DNA of 22,969 bases, from assembly GCA_050293315.1 (NCBI GenBank), contig JBNKMS010000004.1, forward strand, positions 1 to 22,969, read 5' to 3'. A program made the translations under genes and the position numbers. A model generated the notes under the pieces. The model was not told the DNA's origin. It was given only the letters and a program-made list of their open reading frames with translations, and did no database searches. Positions 14,521 to 22,801 of this stretch are shown here, piece by piece. Source of the DNA: CBFDBF01 sp050293315 (lineage in GTDB: Bacteria > Pseudomonadota > Gammaproteobacteria > Chromatiales > Chromatiaceae). Every line of letters starts with the position of its first letter. Within the stretch, counting starts at the first letter, position 1.

Positions 14521-16409
14521 AGATTATTCTTGGCGTAGCCGCGATTGAAATACTGCTGTTGTCGTTGTTGGTATTCAGCGGTATGCGTTATCTATCTAAT
14601 TCTAATAAAGACCAATTCTACAATAGGGTGCATACCTCGGCCCAACTATTCGCAGCCATGACCACCGACGCAGTAGTGGCCATGGATCTTGCAACCCTGG
14701 ATGAATTGGTTGCAAAGACCGTGGCTAGCCAGGGTGTTGTTTATATTAGGGTGCGTCATCCAAACGGATCTGTGCTTGCGGAGAAGGGTGATGTCAGTGC
14801 TTTGCAGCATCCTTTTAAGACGGATGTTGATATCAGAGATGCAGAAATTGACCATGTCTTCGATGTAACGGAAGAGATCCTTCTTGATGGTCACAGTTAT
14901 GGCCGTGTGGAGTTGGGGTGGTCTACCAAATTCTATGAAAGCCTATTAAATGAGGCTGCAAGTTACATGATGAGTGTGGCTTTGATTGAGGTTGTTCTGG
15001 TGGGTATCTTCGGTTTTATCCTGGGGCGTATCCTGACAACTCAGTTGGTATCGTTGCAGCAGGGAGCACGCAAAGTCGCCAACGGTGAACTAGGGTATAC
15101 CATACAGGTGCGTGGGAAAGATGAGCTTGCCGATACCGCCATGAGTTTCAACGCCATGTCACTTGCGCTGCAGGATTATGCAGTGGATCTGAGAAAGGCC
15201 CGAGATTATGCTGAAGTGCGGCGTATGCGGGCAGAAAAGTTGCTACATAAGGCGGTAGAGAGCTTGCCTCATGGGGTTGTTATTACCGATAAAGACAACC
15301 GAATCATGCATATCAATAAGGCCTTTGCAGATCTCTACTCGATTGATATCGATGACTTGATGCATATGGAGACTTGTGATGATGTGCGCGGTGCTTTGAC
15401 TCCGGATGGAGAGGAGGCATATGTATGCATGCAGCGCTCGATATCAGAAGCAATCCCTATGACCAAGCTGCCGAACGGGCGTTGCATTCTGCACAGTTAT
15501 CAGGCCCTGTCCAGCGGCGGTGCCGTCTGGGTGGATACCGATATTACAAAACTTGTCGAGGCGGAAGAGCGGGCACGCAAACTGGAGCGAGAGCTGCTGC
15601 AGGCTCAAAAGATGGAGTCTATCGGGACCTTGGCTGGTGGAATTGCCCATGAGATCAATACCCCAATTCAATATATAGGGGATAACCTGCGTTTCATCGG
15701 CGATTCGATTGATGAGATTCTTAAATTAATGGATGGCTATGAACAGTTGGCAGAGGGGATTGTAGAGGGAGGCGCATCATCCGAATTGGTGCGGCGTTGG
15801 AGGCAACAGGCAGATGATTCCGATCTGGAGTTTATTCGCACCGAGATTCCAACGGCGGTAGGGGAGTCTATTCAAGGGGTCAAGCAGGTCTCAAAAATAA
15901 TATTGGCGATGAAGGAGTTTGCCCATCCCAGCTCAAAAGAGAAGACCCTAGTGGATATCAATCGTGTTGTAGAGCGTGCGCTTACCATATGTAGGAATGA
16001 GTTCAAGACTGTTGCCAATATAGAGCTCAACCTGGCTGAAAATCCATCTCCTATCATGGCGCACGAGAGTGATCTTAATCAGGTCATCCTTAACCTGATA
16101 GTCAATTCTGCCTATGCAATACGTAAAAAAGGCCAGGATATGGGGCAGATTGATGTGACTACACAGTATTTGCCGAAAAATATCGTAATTACTGTAAGAG
16201 ACAACGGTGGCGGCATTCCGGAAGATGCCATAGGGCGTATCTTCGATCCATTCTTTACCACTAAGGGAGTGGGGGAGGGAAGTGGTCAGGGACTCGCTAT
16301 CTGTTACGATATCATTGTGAATAAACATGGAGGTAAGATTGATGTCCAGTCGGTACCTGGAGAAGGTGCCACATTTACTATTGTATTACCTGTTTCAGGC
16401 GCTCATTGA
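14505..16409 (+). CDS. membrane sensor histidine kinase (HAMP-PAS-HisKA-HATPase)
   Basis: 634 residues. Membrane segments lie near 7-27 and 156-178 with a periplasmic domain of about 130 residues between them. A HAMP domain (about 178-232), a PAS domain (about 245-350) and a short coiled coil follow. The phosphoacceptor region is KMESIGTLAGGIAHEINTPI with H382. The HATPase domain has its N box at LNLIVNSAY (529-537), DNGGGI (567-571, G1) and GSGQGLA (592-598, G2). All catalytic boxes are intact. The GTG start lies inside the end of the binding-protein gene, so the two are translationally coupled and probably function together. No receiver domain is fused and no response regulator gene is in the window, so its partner is elsewhere. 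Confidence 0.93.
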   Translation: MSFRLKIILGVAAIEILLLSLLVFSGMRYLSNSNKDQFYNRVHTSAQLFAAMTTDAVVAMDLATLDELVAKTVASQGVVYIRVRHPNGSVLAEKGDVSALQHPFKTDVDIRDAEIDHVFDVTEEILLDGHSYGRVELGWSTKFYESLLNEAASYMMSVALIEVVLVGIFGFILGRILTTQLVSLQQGARKVANGELGYTIQVRGKDELADTAMSFNAMSLALQDYAVDLRKARDYAEVRRMRAEKLLHKAVESLPHGVVITDKDNRIMHINKAFADLYSIDIDDLMHMETCDDVRGALTPDGEEAYVCMQRSISEAIPMTKLPNGRCILHSYQALSSGGAVWVDTDITKLVEAEERARKLERELLQAQKMESIGTLAGGIAHEINTPIQYIGDNLRFIGDSIDEILKLMDGYEQLAEGIVEGGASSELVRRWRQQADDSDLEFIRTEIPTAVGESIQGVKQVSKIILAMKEFAHPSSKEKTLVDINRVVERALTICRNEFKTVANIELNLAENPSPIMAHESDLNQVILNLIVNSAYAIRKKGQDMGQIDVTTQYLPKNIVITVRDNGGGIPEDAIGRIFDPFFTTKGVGEGSGQGLAICYDIIVNKHGGKIDVQSVPGEGATFTIVLPVSGAH

Positions 16410-16422
16410 GGGGGCTCGGTGA

Positions 16423-17931
16423 TCAAGCGATCCTGTGTTTCAAGGTTGGGTTGCTGCTCGTAGTAACTGTGTCATAAGTAGTATTCGCTGCAGGCAAATT
16501 CCTCTCCCTTACCAATTGCACAAAGATATCCACTACTTCAGGATCCCATTGACCGGAATCGCGCTCTCGCTCCAATATCTCTAACGCCTGTTCGATCGAC
16601 ATCCCCTTGCGATAGACTCTATCTCCGGTCATGGCGTCCCAGGTATCGGCAACTGATACAATTCTGGCAAGCAGTGGTATCTCATCTCCTTTCAAACCAT
16701 CGGGATAACCATATCCGTCCCACCTCTCATGGTGCCAGGCTGCGATCTCGCGGTGTCGGTCAAAACGCCGTAACGGCCGCATGATATTTGCCGTCATCTC
16801 CGGATGACTGCGCATGGCAGCAAACTCTTCACTGGTCAGTTTGTCCGGTTTATTTAAGATGGCGTCTGGGATGGCTATCTTTCCAAGATCATGCATTAAA
16901 GCCCCCTGCTTGAGGATTTCAATCTCATCTTCCGGCAATCCCATATATCTGGCCAGACGCACTGACCACCTGGACACTCGAGAAGAGTGCCCTGCGGTGT
17001 ATGGGTCCTTGGCCTCCAATGCCTTGGCTAGTGCCTGCATGACCTGGATATAAGCGGCTTCCTGCTCCTTAATAAGTTGCTCGATACTGTCGGCCATGGA
17101 GTTTACCGCACCGCCCAACTGTGCCAGCTCGCCATGTCCTCGAACATGCAGTCGACCACTGAGGTCGCCCTCTGTGATCCGTCTGGACATTTTTCCAATC
17201 TCTAAGACAGGACCTAACAAGCCTCTATGCACCACCAGCCAGAGAAAACCCAGCATTACCAGGCCGGCCGCTACAGAAACTACAATGGTACGCAATTCAT
17301 AGGCATCATCTAGCTGCTGTATAGTATTTTGCGTACGCTCCAGGTCGACCTCCACCTCAATGCCGCCAGCCACCGTACCGGCCAGATGCATCGGAATCAG
17401 CACTTCAACAACTGGTATTTTACGCCCTCGTGCCGCATCCATCTTCCATTCAATCTCATCTCCCATATAGTTCTTCCCATTCCTAAGGACGTTGCTAACA
17501 TATCCATGTATTTTCTTTCTTTTCTCTCCATTAGTGCTGGTATCCGCCAACACATTTCCGTTGCTGTCGTAGATGTAGAGCCTGAAAACAGAGAATTCCA
17601 ACTCCTCAATATCGTGTGATGATCGTTGCACTATATCTTGTAATTTAGCTGAGTCATGCGGAGTAGGGAGTGCTGCAATCTCCCGCTCCAGACCGTGTAA
17701 AAATACCAACGCCTGTTTTTTTGACTGATCCAAAAGGGTGTTCTCAATCAACTCCTCCTGCGTTTGCAGAACAAACAACGAATAAACCACAAGGCCTATA
17801 GCAATAAGTCCTACGATTTTTTGGGAAAGCGTAAACACTCTTCCCCCTGCAAACTTTGGAGTGTGAATAGCAGACTGATCCGTTGTGTGCGTTCCGGTTA
17901 TCTTGGCGAGTTCTAACATGATCACCCACAT
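16423..17931 (-). CDS. membrane HD-GYP cyclic-di-GMP phosphodiesterase
   Basis: 502 residues from the first ATG; a second ATG four codons in (17919) has GGGTGA just before it and may be the true start. Membrane segments near 36-56 and 214-236 enclose a periplasmic sensor domain of about 155 residues. HAMP (about 237-289) and a C-terminal HD-GYP domain (about 293-480) follow. Signature residues are intact: HS-RV in GHSSRVS, HDLGKIAIPD with H347-D348, and HHERWDGYGYPDG with GYGYP at 406-410. HD-GYP enzymes break c-di-GMP to pGpG and GMP. It converges on the kinase gene with 13 bases between stops. It opposes the two cyclases at 7449-11587. Confidence 0.94.
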   Translation of the reverse strand: MWVIMLELAKITGTHTTDQSAIHTPKFAGGRVFTLSQKIVGLIAIGLVVYSLFVLQTQEELIENTLLDQSKKQALVFLHGLEREIAALPTPHDSAKLQDIVQRSSHDIEELEFSVFRLYIYDSNGNVLADTSTNGEKRKKIHGYVSNVLRNGKNYMGDEIEWKMDAARGRKIPVVEVLIPMHLAGTVAGGIEVEVDLERTQNTIQQLDDAYELRTIVVSVAAGLVMLGFLWLVVHRGLLGPVLEIGKMSRRITEGDLSGRLHVRGHGELAQLGGAVNSMADSIEQLIKEQEAAYIQVMQALAKALEAKDPYTAGHSSRVSRWSVRLARYMGLPEDEIEILKQGALMHDLGKIAIPDAILNKPDKLTSEEFAAMRSHPEMTANIMRPLRRFDRHREIAAWHHERWDGYGYPDGLKGDEIPLLARIVSVADTWDAMTGDRVYRKGMSIEQALEILERERDSGQWDPEVVDIFVQLVRERNLPAANTTYDTVTTSSNPTLKHRIA

Positions 17932-18279
17932 CTATATGAATGAAATCATTGTAGATCCATTCGAAATACTTAAACCTGGAATCAGCCAGCATTGCATTGG
18001 ACTGACTAACCCCCGTTATCGCTTGGCATAAAACTATAGCGACCGGTTTAAAGTATTATTGAATAGGAGGTTAATTCACATTAGCCATACATTTTTACTT
18101 ATTGTTTCTATTGGTGATATTTTGCCAGCATATCCATACCCTGGTGGCCGTGGGTGCGTTTGCCGATTCTGGGGTTTTCCGGATTTTGCCTCCTATTCCA
18201 ACCCAATTGCTGGTCAGGATAGAGTGCTGGATATTATCTGCTATTGATGCGGTGTTAGGACGGGTTGTTTATTGCAAAT
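17932..18279. other. intergenic region between the HD-GYP gene and tRNA-Pro
   Basis: No supported gene. A 10-bp inverted repeat (GAATAGGAGG at 18061-18070, CCTCCTATTC at 18189-18198) encloses 118 bases. A 62-codon open frame from a TTG at 18059 crosses it but has no recognisable product. The upstream part must hold the HD-GYP promoter on the reverse strand. TACAAT-like bases are visible there without a good -35. Confidence 0.5.
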
Positions 18280-18356
18280 TGGTCGGGGTGAGAGGATTCG
18301 AACCTCCGGCCCCTGCCTCCCGAAGGCAGTGCTCTACCAGGCTGAGCTACACCCCG
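18280..18356 (-). tRNA. tRNA-Pro (anticodon CGG)
   Basis: 77 nt on the reverse strand. The acceptor stem is CGGGGTG/CACCCCG with U8-A9; the D arm is GCTCAGCCTGGTAGAGC. The anticodon arm CTGCC-TTCGGGA-GGCAG places CGG opposite 18320-18322; the T arm has GGAGG-TTCGAAT-CCTCT. CCA is encoded (18280-18282). It reads CCG. It begins 9 bases after the ispB stop codon on the same strand, so it is probably processed from the ispB transcript. Confidence 0.97.
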
Positions 18357-18365
18357 ACTGAATAT

Positions 18366-19334
18366 CTATTTACTACGTTGGACGGCAAAGTCGGCCAATG
18401 CTGCCAAGGTATCGCGAAAGGGTGACTCCGGCAACGCCTGCAGTGCCTGTTTTGCCTTGTCCGCCTCCTCCCTGGCAAGGCGCGCAGTGTACGCTATCGC
18501 ATCGGTAGATTCAATTATCGCCTTGACCTCACCGATCTGCTCCAGCGCTCCATTTTTAATCGCCGTGCGCAGGACTTCTTGCTGTTCTGCAGTGCCGACC
18601 TGCATGGCCCTGATCAGCGGCAGGGTGGGTTTTCCTTCGGCCAGATCATCGCCTATGTTCTTGCCAATATCGGCGGCTGAGTCGCTGTAGTCAAGGGCGT
18701 CGTCAATTATCTGGAAGGCGATCCCCAGATGGAGGCCATAATCGGTCAGCGCCTGCTCTTGTGCCTCGGCGGCATTGCTTATCACGCCACCAAGTCTGGC
18801 CCCGGCAGAGAACAGGGTCGCGGTCTTGCGGATAATCACCTCGCGGTACTGCTCTTCGCTGGTATCCGGGGCGTGACAGTGCAGCAGTTGTAGCACCTCA
18901 CCCTCGGCTATGCGATTGGTGGCGTGGGAGAGTATCTCCATGACCCGCATCTGCTCTATATCCACCATCATCTCAAACGAGCGGGAGTAGAGAAAATCAC
19001 CGACTAGCACGCTGGCGGCATTGCCCCATACCGCGTTGGCGGTGTCCTGGTTGCGCCGCATGTCGGAGCCATCTACTACGTCATCATGCAGCAGGGTGGC
19101 GGTATGGATGAACTCAATAATAGCGGCCAGATCTATATGCTGGTTGCCCTGGTAGTCCATGGCGCGTGCTGCCAGCAGGACGATCATCGGCCGTAGCCGC
19201 TTGCCGCCGCTGTTTATTATGTGTTGGCCGATCTGGTTGATCAGCACCACATCCGAGCTGAGACGCCGCAGAATCAGGCGGTCAACCTCCTTCATGTCCG
19301 GTGCGACCAGATCGCAAATAGTGGAAATATCCAT
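18366..19334 (-). CDS. ispB: octaprenyl (polyprenyl) diphosphate synthase
   Basis: 322 residues. It elongates farnesyl diphosphate with isopentenyl diphosphate to make the ubiquinone side chain. Trans-prenyltransferase landmarks are GGKRLRP at 43-49, the first Asp-rich motif LLHDDVVDGSDMRR with DDVVD at 84-88, KTA at 170-172 and the second motif IIDDALD with DDALD at 211-215. The length matches IspB. The residues before the first Asp motif are small (HTAT), as expected for a long-chain product; octaprenyl is inferred from context. It is divergent from rplU-rpmA-obgE-proB, the classic gammaproteobacterial order. AAGG precedes the ATG. tRNA-Pro lies directly downstream. Confidence 0.95.
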   Translation of the reverse strand: MDISTICDLVAPDMKEVDRLILRRLSSDVVLINQIGQHIINSGGKRLRPMIVLLAARAMDYQGNQHIDLAAIIEFIHTATLLHDDVVDGSDMRRNQDTANAVWGNAASVLVGDFLYSRSFEMMVDIEQMRVMEILSHATNRIAEGEVLQLLHCHAPDTSEEQYREVIIRKTATLFSAGARLGGVISNAAEAQEQALTDYGLHLGIAFQIIDDALDYSDSAADIGKNIGDDLAEGKPTLPLIRAMQVGTAEQQEVLRTAIKNGALEQIGEVKAIIESTDAIAYTARLAREEADKAKQALQALPESPFRDTLAALADFAVQRSK

Positions 19335-19437
19335 ACGGGCCTTAATATTTAGGTATTCTCAGCTAACAGGAGGGAGCTACCCTACCAAGTTTTTGTCCCT
19401 AATTACAGATGTAACGCCAGGACGTAGAGCCGACTAG

Positions 19438-19466
19438 TTGACCTGTGGCTGGCTGAAGGGTAGAAT
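19438..19466 (+). promoter_or_regulatory. rplU-rpmA promoter
   Basis: TTGACC (19438-19443), 17-base spacer, TAGAAT (19461-19466), then a GC-rich CCCGCC discriminator. Two dyads overlap it: GCCGACT/AGTCGGC (19429-19435, 19478-19484) and CTGAAG/CTTCAG (19453-19458, 19474-19479). Transcription would start near 19473, leaving a leader of about 64 bases. Confidence 0.85.
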
Positions 19467-19536
19467 CCCGCCTCTTCAGTCGGCGCATTTTGGTCGATGT
19501 ATCCAAAGTAACAGATTTTGTATGGAGATTGGGCAA

Positions 19537-19869
19537 ATGTATGCCGTAATTCAGACCGGTGGCAAACAGTACCGGGTTTCCAAGGGCGATAAGCTCAGAG
19601 TTGAGAAGCTAGGGGTGGATGAGGGTGCCAAGGTTGCCCTCGACAAGGTCCTGATGATTGGTGATGGCGATAAAGTCACTATCGGAACCCCCTATGTTAA
19701 AGGTAGCAAGGTCACGGCCAAGGTCACCGAGCATGGTCGTGGTAAAAAGGTAAAGATCATCAAGTTCAAGCGGCGCAAGCATCATCTGAAGCGTCAGGGC
19801 CATCGTCAGTGGTACACCGAGCTTGAGATCACCGCAATTAGCGCTGGCAGCAAGAAGAAGGCGGAGTAG
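19537..19869 (+). CDS. rplU: 50S ribosomal protein L21
   Basis: 110 residues starting MYAVIQTGGKQYRV, the conserved L21 N-terminus. The body contains VLMIGDGDKVTIGTPYV and the basic KIIKFKRRKHHLKRQGHRQ that contacts 23S rRNA. An in-frame extension back to 19438 would begin inside the promoter and is rejected. GGAG is about 10 bases upstream. It is followed by rpmA after 3 bases, a universal pairing. Confidence 0.97.
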   Translation: MYAVIQTGGKQYRVSKGDKLRVEKLGVDEGAKVALDKVLMIGDGDKVTIGTPYVKGSKVTAKVTEHGRGKKVKIIKFKRRKHHLKRQGHRQWYTELEITAISAGSKKKAE

Positions 19870-19872
19870 ACA

Positions 19873-20130
19873 ATGGCACATAAAAAAGCAGGCGGTAGTA
19901 CCCGTAATGGTCGCGATTCAGAATCCAAACGTCTTGGCGTCAAGATCTATGGCGGGCAGACAGTAACCGCCGGTAATATCATCGTACGCCAGCGTGGCAC
20001 CGCGTTTCACGGCGGAGTGAATGTCGGCTGTGGTAAGGACCACACCCTGTTTGCCAAGGCAGATGGCGTGGTAAAGTTCGAGATCAAGGGACCGAAGAAG
20101 CGCAGATATGTGAGTGTGGTTCCGGCCTGA
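19873..20130 (+). CDS. rpmA: 50S ribosomal protein L27
   Basis: 85 residues, full length, beginning MAHKKAGGSTRNGRDSESKR; the N-terminal tail reaches the peptidyl-transferase centre. IIVRQRGTAFHGGVNVGCGK and DHTLFAKADGVVKFE are canonical. The N-terminus directly follows Met and shows no cleaved leader of the Firmicutes type. Co-transcribed with rplU and followed by an intrinsic terminator. Confidence 0.98.
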   Translation: MAHKKAGGSTRNGRDSESKRLGVKIYGGQTVTAGNIIVRQRGTAFHGGVNVGCGKDHTLFAKADGVVKFEIKGPKKRRYVSVVPA

Positions 20131-20156
20131 TTACGCCCTGTAAGCTGGATTTAGCC

Positions 20157-20187
20157 AAGGCCTCGTCGTTATCTGACGGGGCCTTTT
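20157..20187 (+). terminator. terminator of rplU-rpmA
   Basis: AAGGCCTCGTC (20157-20167) pairs with GACGGGGCCTT (20175-20185) through 11 bp with one G-U pair. The loop is GTTATCT and the tail TTTT. It separates the ribosomal protein pair from obgE-proB. Confidence 0.9.
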
Positions 20188-20262
20188 GCGTTTAGCGAGA
20201 CCTTGAGTGACCGGCGTGTATCACATCAAGCTGAAGGTTATGCAACTCTCTATCAGGGGCTC

Positions 20263-20404
20263 CTAGCCTGGAAATCTCACCAGGATCCAGAAACCGGATA
20301 GAACAGAGTGTTATTCAAGGCGGCCTCGTCGATTGCCAGTAACAGTTTGATTTGAAATAACTATCCTTGAATATCGGATTCGCCTGGTGAGATATCCAGG
20401 CTAG
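20263..20404. mobile_element. MITE-like element with 22-bp terminal inverted repeats
   Basis: Arms at 20263-20284 and 20383-20404 are inverted copies matching at 21 of 22 positions (CTAGCCTGG... and ...CCAGGCTAG). A second, inner pair (TATTCAAGG at 20312-20320, CCTTGAATA at 20365-20373) lies within. There is no ORF. If the outer C and G are excluded, each end is a TA dinucleotide, which fits TA target duplication as in IS630/mariner-type MITEs. The right end is 15 bases from the obgE ATG, so the element now forms its leader. No parent transposase is in the window. Confidence 0.55.
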
Positions 20405-20419
20405 AGGTACCCTATAGCC

Positions 20420-21499
20420 ATGAAATTTGTTGATGAAGCAACTATCCGGGTAGAGGCTGGCAACGGCGGTAGCGGTTGTGTCAGTTTTCGCCGTGAGAAA
20501 TATATTCCTAAGGGCGGTCCGGACGGCGGTGACGGCGGTGACGGTGGCAGTGTCTATCTGTTGGCCGATGCGGGCCTGAATACCCTGGTCGATTTTCGCC
20601 ACGCACGTATGCACCGGGCGGAGAATGGTCGCCCCGGCTCGGGGCGTGATCGTACCGGTCGTGGTGGAGAGGATATCCAGATCAAGGTGCCGGTCGGCAC
20701 CTTGGTGAAGGATGCAGATACCGATGAAGTAATCGGTGAGCTGTTGCGGCATGGGGAGCGGCTGTTAGTGGCCCAAGGCGGTTTTCACGGTATCGGTAAT
20801 GCCCGTTTTAAAAGCAGTACCAACCGCACTCCCAGGCAATCAACGCCAGGCACCCCAGGTGAACGCCGGGAGCTCCACCTGGAGCTGCTGCTATTGGCAG
20901 ATGTCGGTCTTCTGGGGATGCCCAATGCCGGCAAGTCGAGTCTGATCAGCAAGGTCTCAAGCGCCAGACCGAAGGTGGCAGACTACCCCTTTACTACCCT
21001 TTACCCCAACCTCGGGGTGGTTAGTGTCGGTTCAGAGCGCAGTTTCGTTATTGCCGATATACCAGGGGTGATTGAGGGGGCGGCTGAGGGTGCCGGGCTG
21101 GGGATCCAGTTTCTAAAACATCTGAGCCGTACCCGCATACTGCTGCATCTGGTGGATATGGCGCCGATCGATGAGGAGAAATCGCTGGCAGATGAGGTGC
21201 GCCTGATAGCGAATGAGCTGCAGAAGTTTAGTCCTGATCTCGCCGGTAGAGAGCGTTGGCTGGTATTGAATAAGCTTGACCTCCTGGCCGAGGAGGAGTT
21301 TGAGCAGCGACAAGCGGAGCTGCTGCAGGAGCTGGATTGGCAGGGTCCGGTCTATGCGATATCGGCTGCAACCGGGGCCGGGACCAGGCCGCTGATCCAG
21401 GCGCTGATGGGTCGCCTGGAGGAGCTGCAACAGGACGGGGCAGACGCAACGGGGGAGACCCAAGGTGATGATGAGCCATGGGACCCGCTACAGGGCTGA
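20420..21499 (+). CDS. obgE: Obg-family GTPase, 50S assembly factor
   Basis: 359 residues, cytoplasmic; a GTPase that acts in late 50S assembly and links growth to the stringent response. It has the glycine-rich Obg domain (about 1-158: VEAGNGGSGCVSFRREKYIP, GGPDGGDGGDGG), then the G domain with P-loop GMPNAGKSS at 166-174, switch region YPFTTLYPNLG, DIPGVIEGA as G3 and NKLD as G4. An acidic C-terminal tail (GDDEPWDPLQG) follows. AGAGG lies about 10 bases before the ATG. It is followed by proB after 39 bases in the same direction. A MITE-like element occupies its leader and ends in the ribosome site. Confidence 0.97.
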   Translation: MKFVDEATIRVEAGNGGSGCVSFRREKYIPKGGPDGGDGGDGGSVYLLADAGLNTLVDFRHARMHRAENGRPGSGRDRTGRGGEDIQIKVPVGTLVKDADTDEVIGELLRHGERLLVAQGGFHGIGNARFKSSTNRTPRQSTPGTPGERRELHLELLLLADVGLLGMPNAGKSSLISKVSSARPKVADYPFTTLYPNLGVVSVGSERSFVIADIPGVIEGAAEGAGLGIQFLKHLSRTRILLHLVDMAPIDEEKSLADEVRLIANELQKFSPDLAGRERWLVLNKLDLLAEEEFEQRQAELLQELDWQGPVYAISAATGAGTRPLIQALMGRLEELQQDGADATGETQGDDEPWDPLQG

Positions 21500-21538
21500 T
21501 AGCTATCCTATATAACCAGGAAGCATTACAATCGCACC

Positions 21539-22663
21539 ATGATTTCACGCACACATATTCCCACTACTAACCGCTGGGTGGTGAAGATAGGAAGCGCCCT
21601 GCTCACTGCGGATGGCAAGGGGCTGGCTCAGGAGCGCCTCTCTTCATGGGTGGAGCAGATGGCCGAGTGGGTGCTGGCCGGCAAGGAGCTGGTACTGGTC
21701 TCTTCCGGCGCGGTGGCTGAAGGGATGAGCCGCATGGGTTGGGAGAACCGCCCGGTTACCCTACACGAGTTGCAGGCGGCTGCGGCCATTGGCCAGATGG
21801 GTCTGGTCCGGGCCTACGAGAGCTGTTTTCAGAAGCGGGGGCTGCATACTGCGCAGATCCTGTTGACCCACGACGATCTGACCAACCGCAAACGCTATCT
21901 CAATGCCCGGAGTACTCTCTCCACCCTGCTGCGGTTGGGGGTAGTGCCCGTGGTCAATGAGAATGATACGGTGGCCAATGATGAGTTACGCTTTGGCGAC
22001 AATGACACCCTAGCCGCATTGGTGGCCAATCTGGTCGAGGCCGATCTGTTGATCCTGCTCACCGACCAGGATGGCCTGTTTGATAGCGACCCACGGCAGA
22101 ATTCCAGCGCCTCTCTGCTCAAAGATACCAGAGTGGATAACCCGGAGCTGGATAGCGTGGCTGCCGGTAGTGGTAGTGGTATCGGTCTTGGCGGTATGGC
22201 GACCAAGGTACGCGCCGCCCGTCTCGCCGCGCGCTCCGGTACCGCGACCATTATCGCCCCCGGTGCTACCGAGGGGGTCTTGACCCGTCTATCACAGGGT
22301 GAAGAGATAGGCACCATGCTACAGCCGGTGCAGGAGTCACAGGCCGCACGCAAGCAGTGGTTGGCGAGCCACCTGTCGGTACGTGGTCAGCTGGTGCTGG
22401 ATAGTGGCGCCGTAGATGTGCTGTGCAGGCGTGGCAGCAGCCTGTTGGCGGTAGGGGTCACCAGGGTGAGTGGCACTTTTGCCCGGGGTGAGGTGGTCTC
22501 CTGTGTGGATGAGCAACTGAGGGAGATAGCCAGAGGCCTGGTTAATTATGATGCCTTGGAGACTGACCGCATTAAGGGGCAGCCCAGCAGCAAGATAGCG
22601 GAGATCCTTGGATATGTGGATGAGGAGGAGTTAATCCACAGGGATAATCTTGTGCTGGTTTAA
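21539..22663 (+). CDS. proB: glutamate 5-kinase with PUA domain
   Basis: 374 residues, cytoplasmic; phosphorylates glutamate in the first step of proline synthesis. The amino-acid-kinase domain has WVVKIGSALL at 13-22, VLVSSGAVAEG, LQAAAAIGQMGL, NENDTV and LRFGDNDTLAALVA. GIGLGGMATKVRAA is the loop seen in proline-sensitive enzymes. A C-terminal PUA domain (about 280-360) is present, as in E. coli. Feedback inhibition by proline is expected from the family. It lies downstream of obgE with a short gap, a common gammaproteobacterial order; proA is not adjacent. No clear terminator follows; repeats begin soon after. Confidence 0.97.
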   Translation: MISRTHIPTTNRWVVKIGSALLTADGKGLAQERLSSWVEQMAEWVLAGKELVLVSSGAVAEGMSRMGWENRPVTLHELQAAAAIGQMGLVRAYESCFQKRGLHTAQILLTHDDLTNRKRYLNARSTLSTLLRLGVVPVVNENDTVANDELRFGDNDTLAALVANLVEADLLILLTDQDGLFDSDPRQNSSASLLKDTRVDNPELDSVAAGSGSGIGLGGMATKVRAARLAARSGTATIIAPGATEGVLTRLSQGEEIGTMLQPVQESQAARKQWLASHLSVRGQLVLDSGAVDVLCRRGSSLLAVGVTRVSGTFARGEVVSCVDEQLREIARGLVNYDALETDRIKGQPSSKIAEILGYVDEEELIHRDNLVLV

Positions 22664-22700
22664 AGGCCGGGGCCCGACCTATTGCGCTTTTATTTACCAT

Positions 22701-22789
22701 CGGTAATTAGTTTCGCAGCCTATATACCTCTGCGGCTTGGCCGCAGGATCCAGTGACTTGATAAATTCCGGTAATCAGTTTCGTAGCCT
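22701..22789 (+). repeat. pair of 21-nt direct repeats after proB
   Basis: CGGTAATTAGTTTCGCAGCC followed by T (22701-22721) recurs at 22769-22789 with two differences, 68 bases apart start to start. Between them lies a 7-bp hairpin CTGCGGC-TTG-GCCGCAG (22730-22746) without a T-run. Confidence 0.65.
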
Positions 22790-22801
22790 TTAACCTTCAA
22801 A

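Noticed and set aside
18059..18247. 62-codon forward frame from TTG
   Set aside because: Unusual start, the ribosome-site-like AGGAGG lies inside the frame, and the product resembles nothing I recognise.
18102..18425. 107-codon forward open frame ending in GVRGFEPPAPASRRQCSTRLSYTP
   Set aside because: The C-terminal part is the well-known false translation of an antisense tRNA-Pro, and the rest lacks a recognisable domain.
19438..19536. 33-residue N-terminal extension of L21
   Set aside because: It would begin at the -35 element of the promoter, and L21 proteins start at MYAVI.
21895..22353. 152-codon reverse frame inside proB
   Set aside because: Antisense shadow of a full-length, well-conserved proB.
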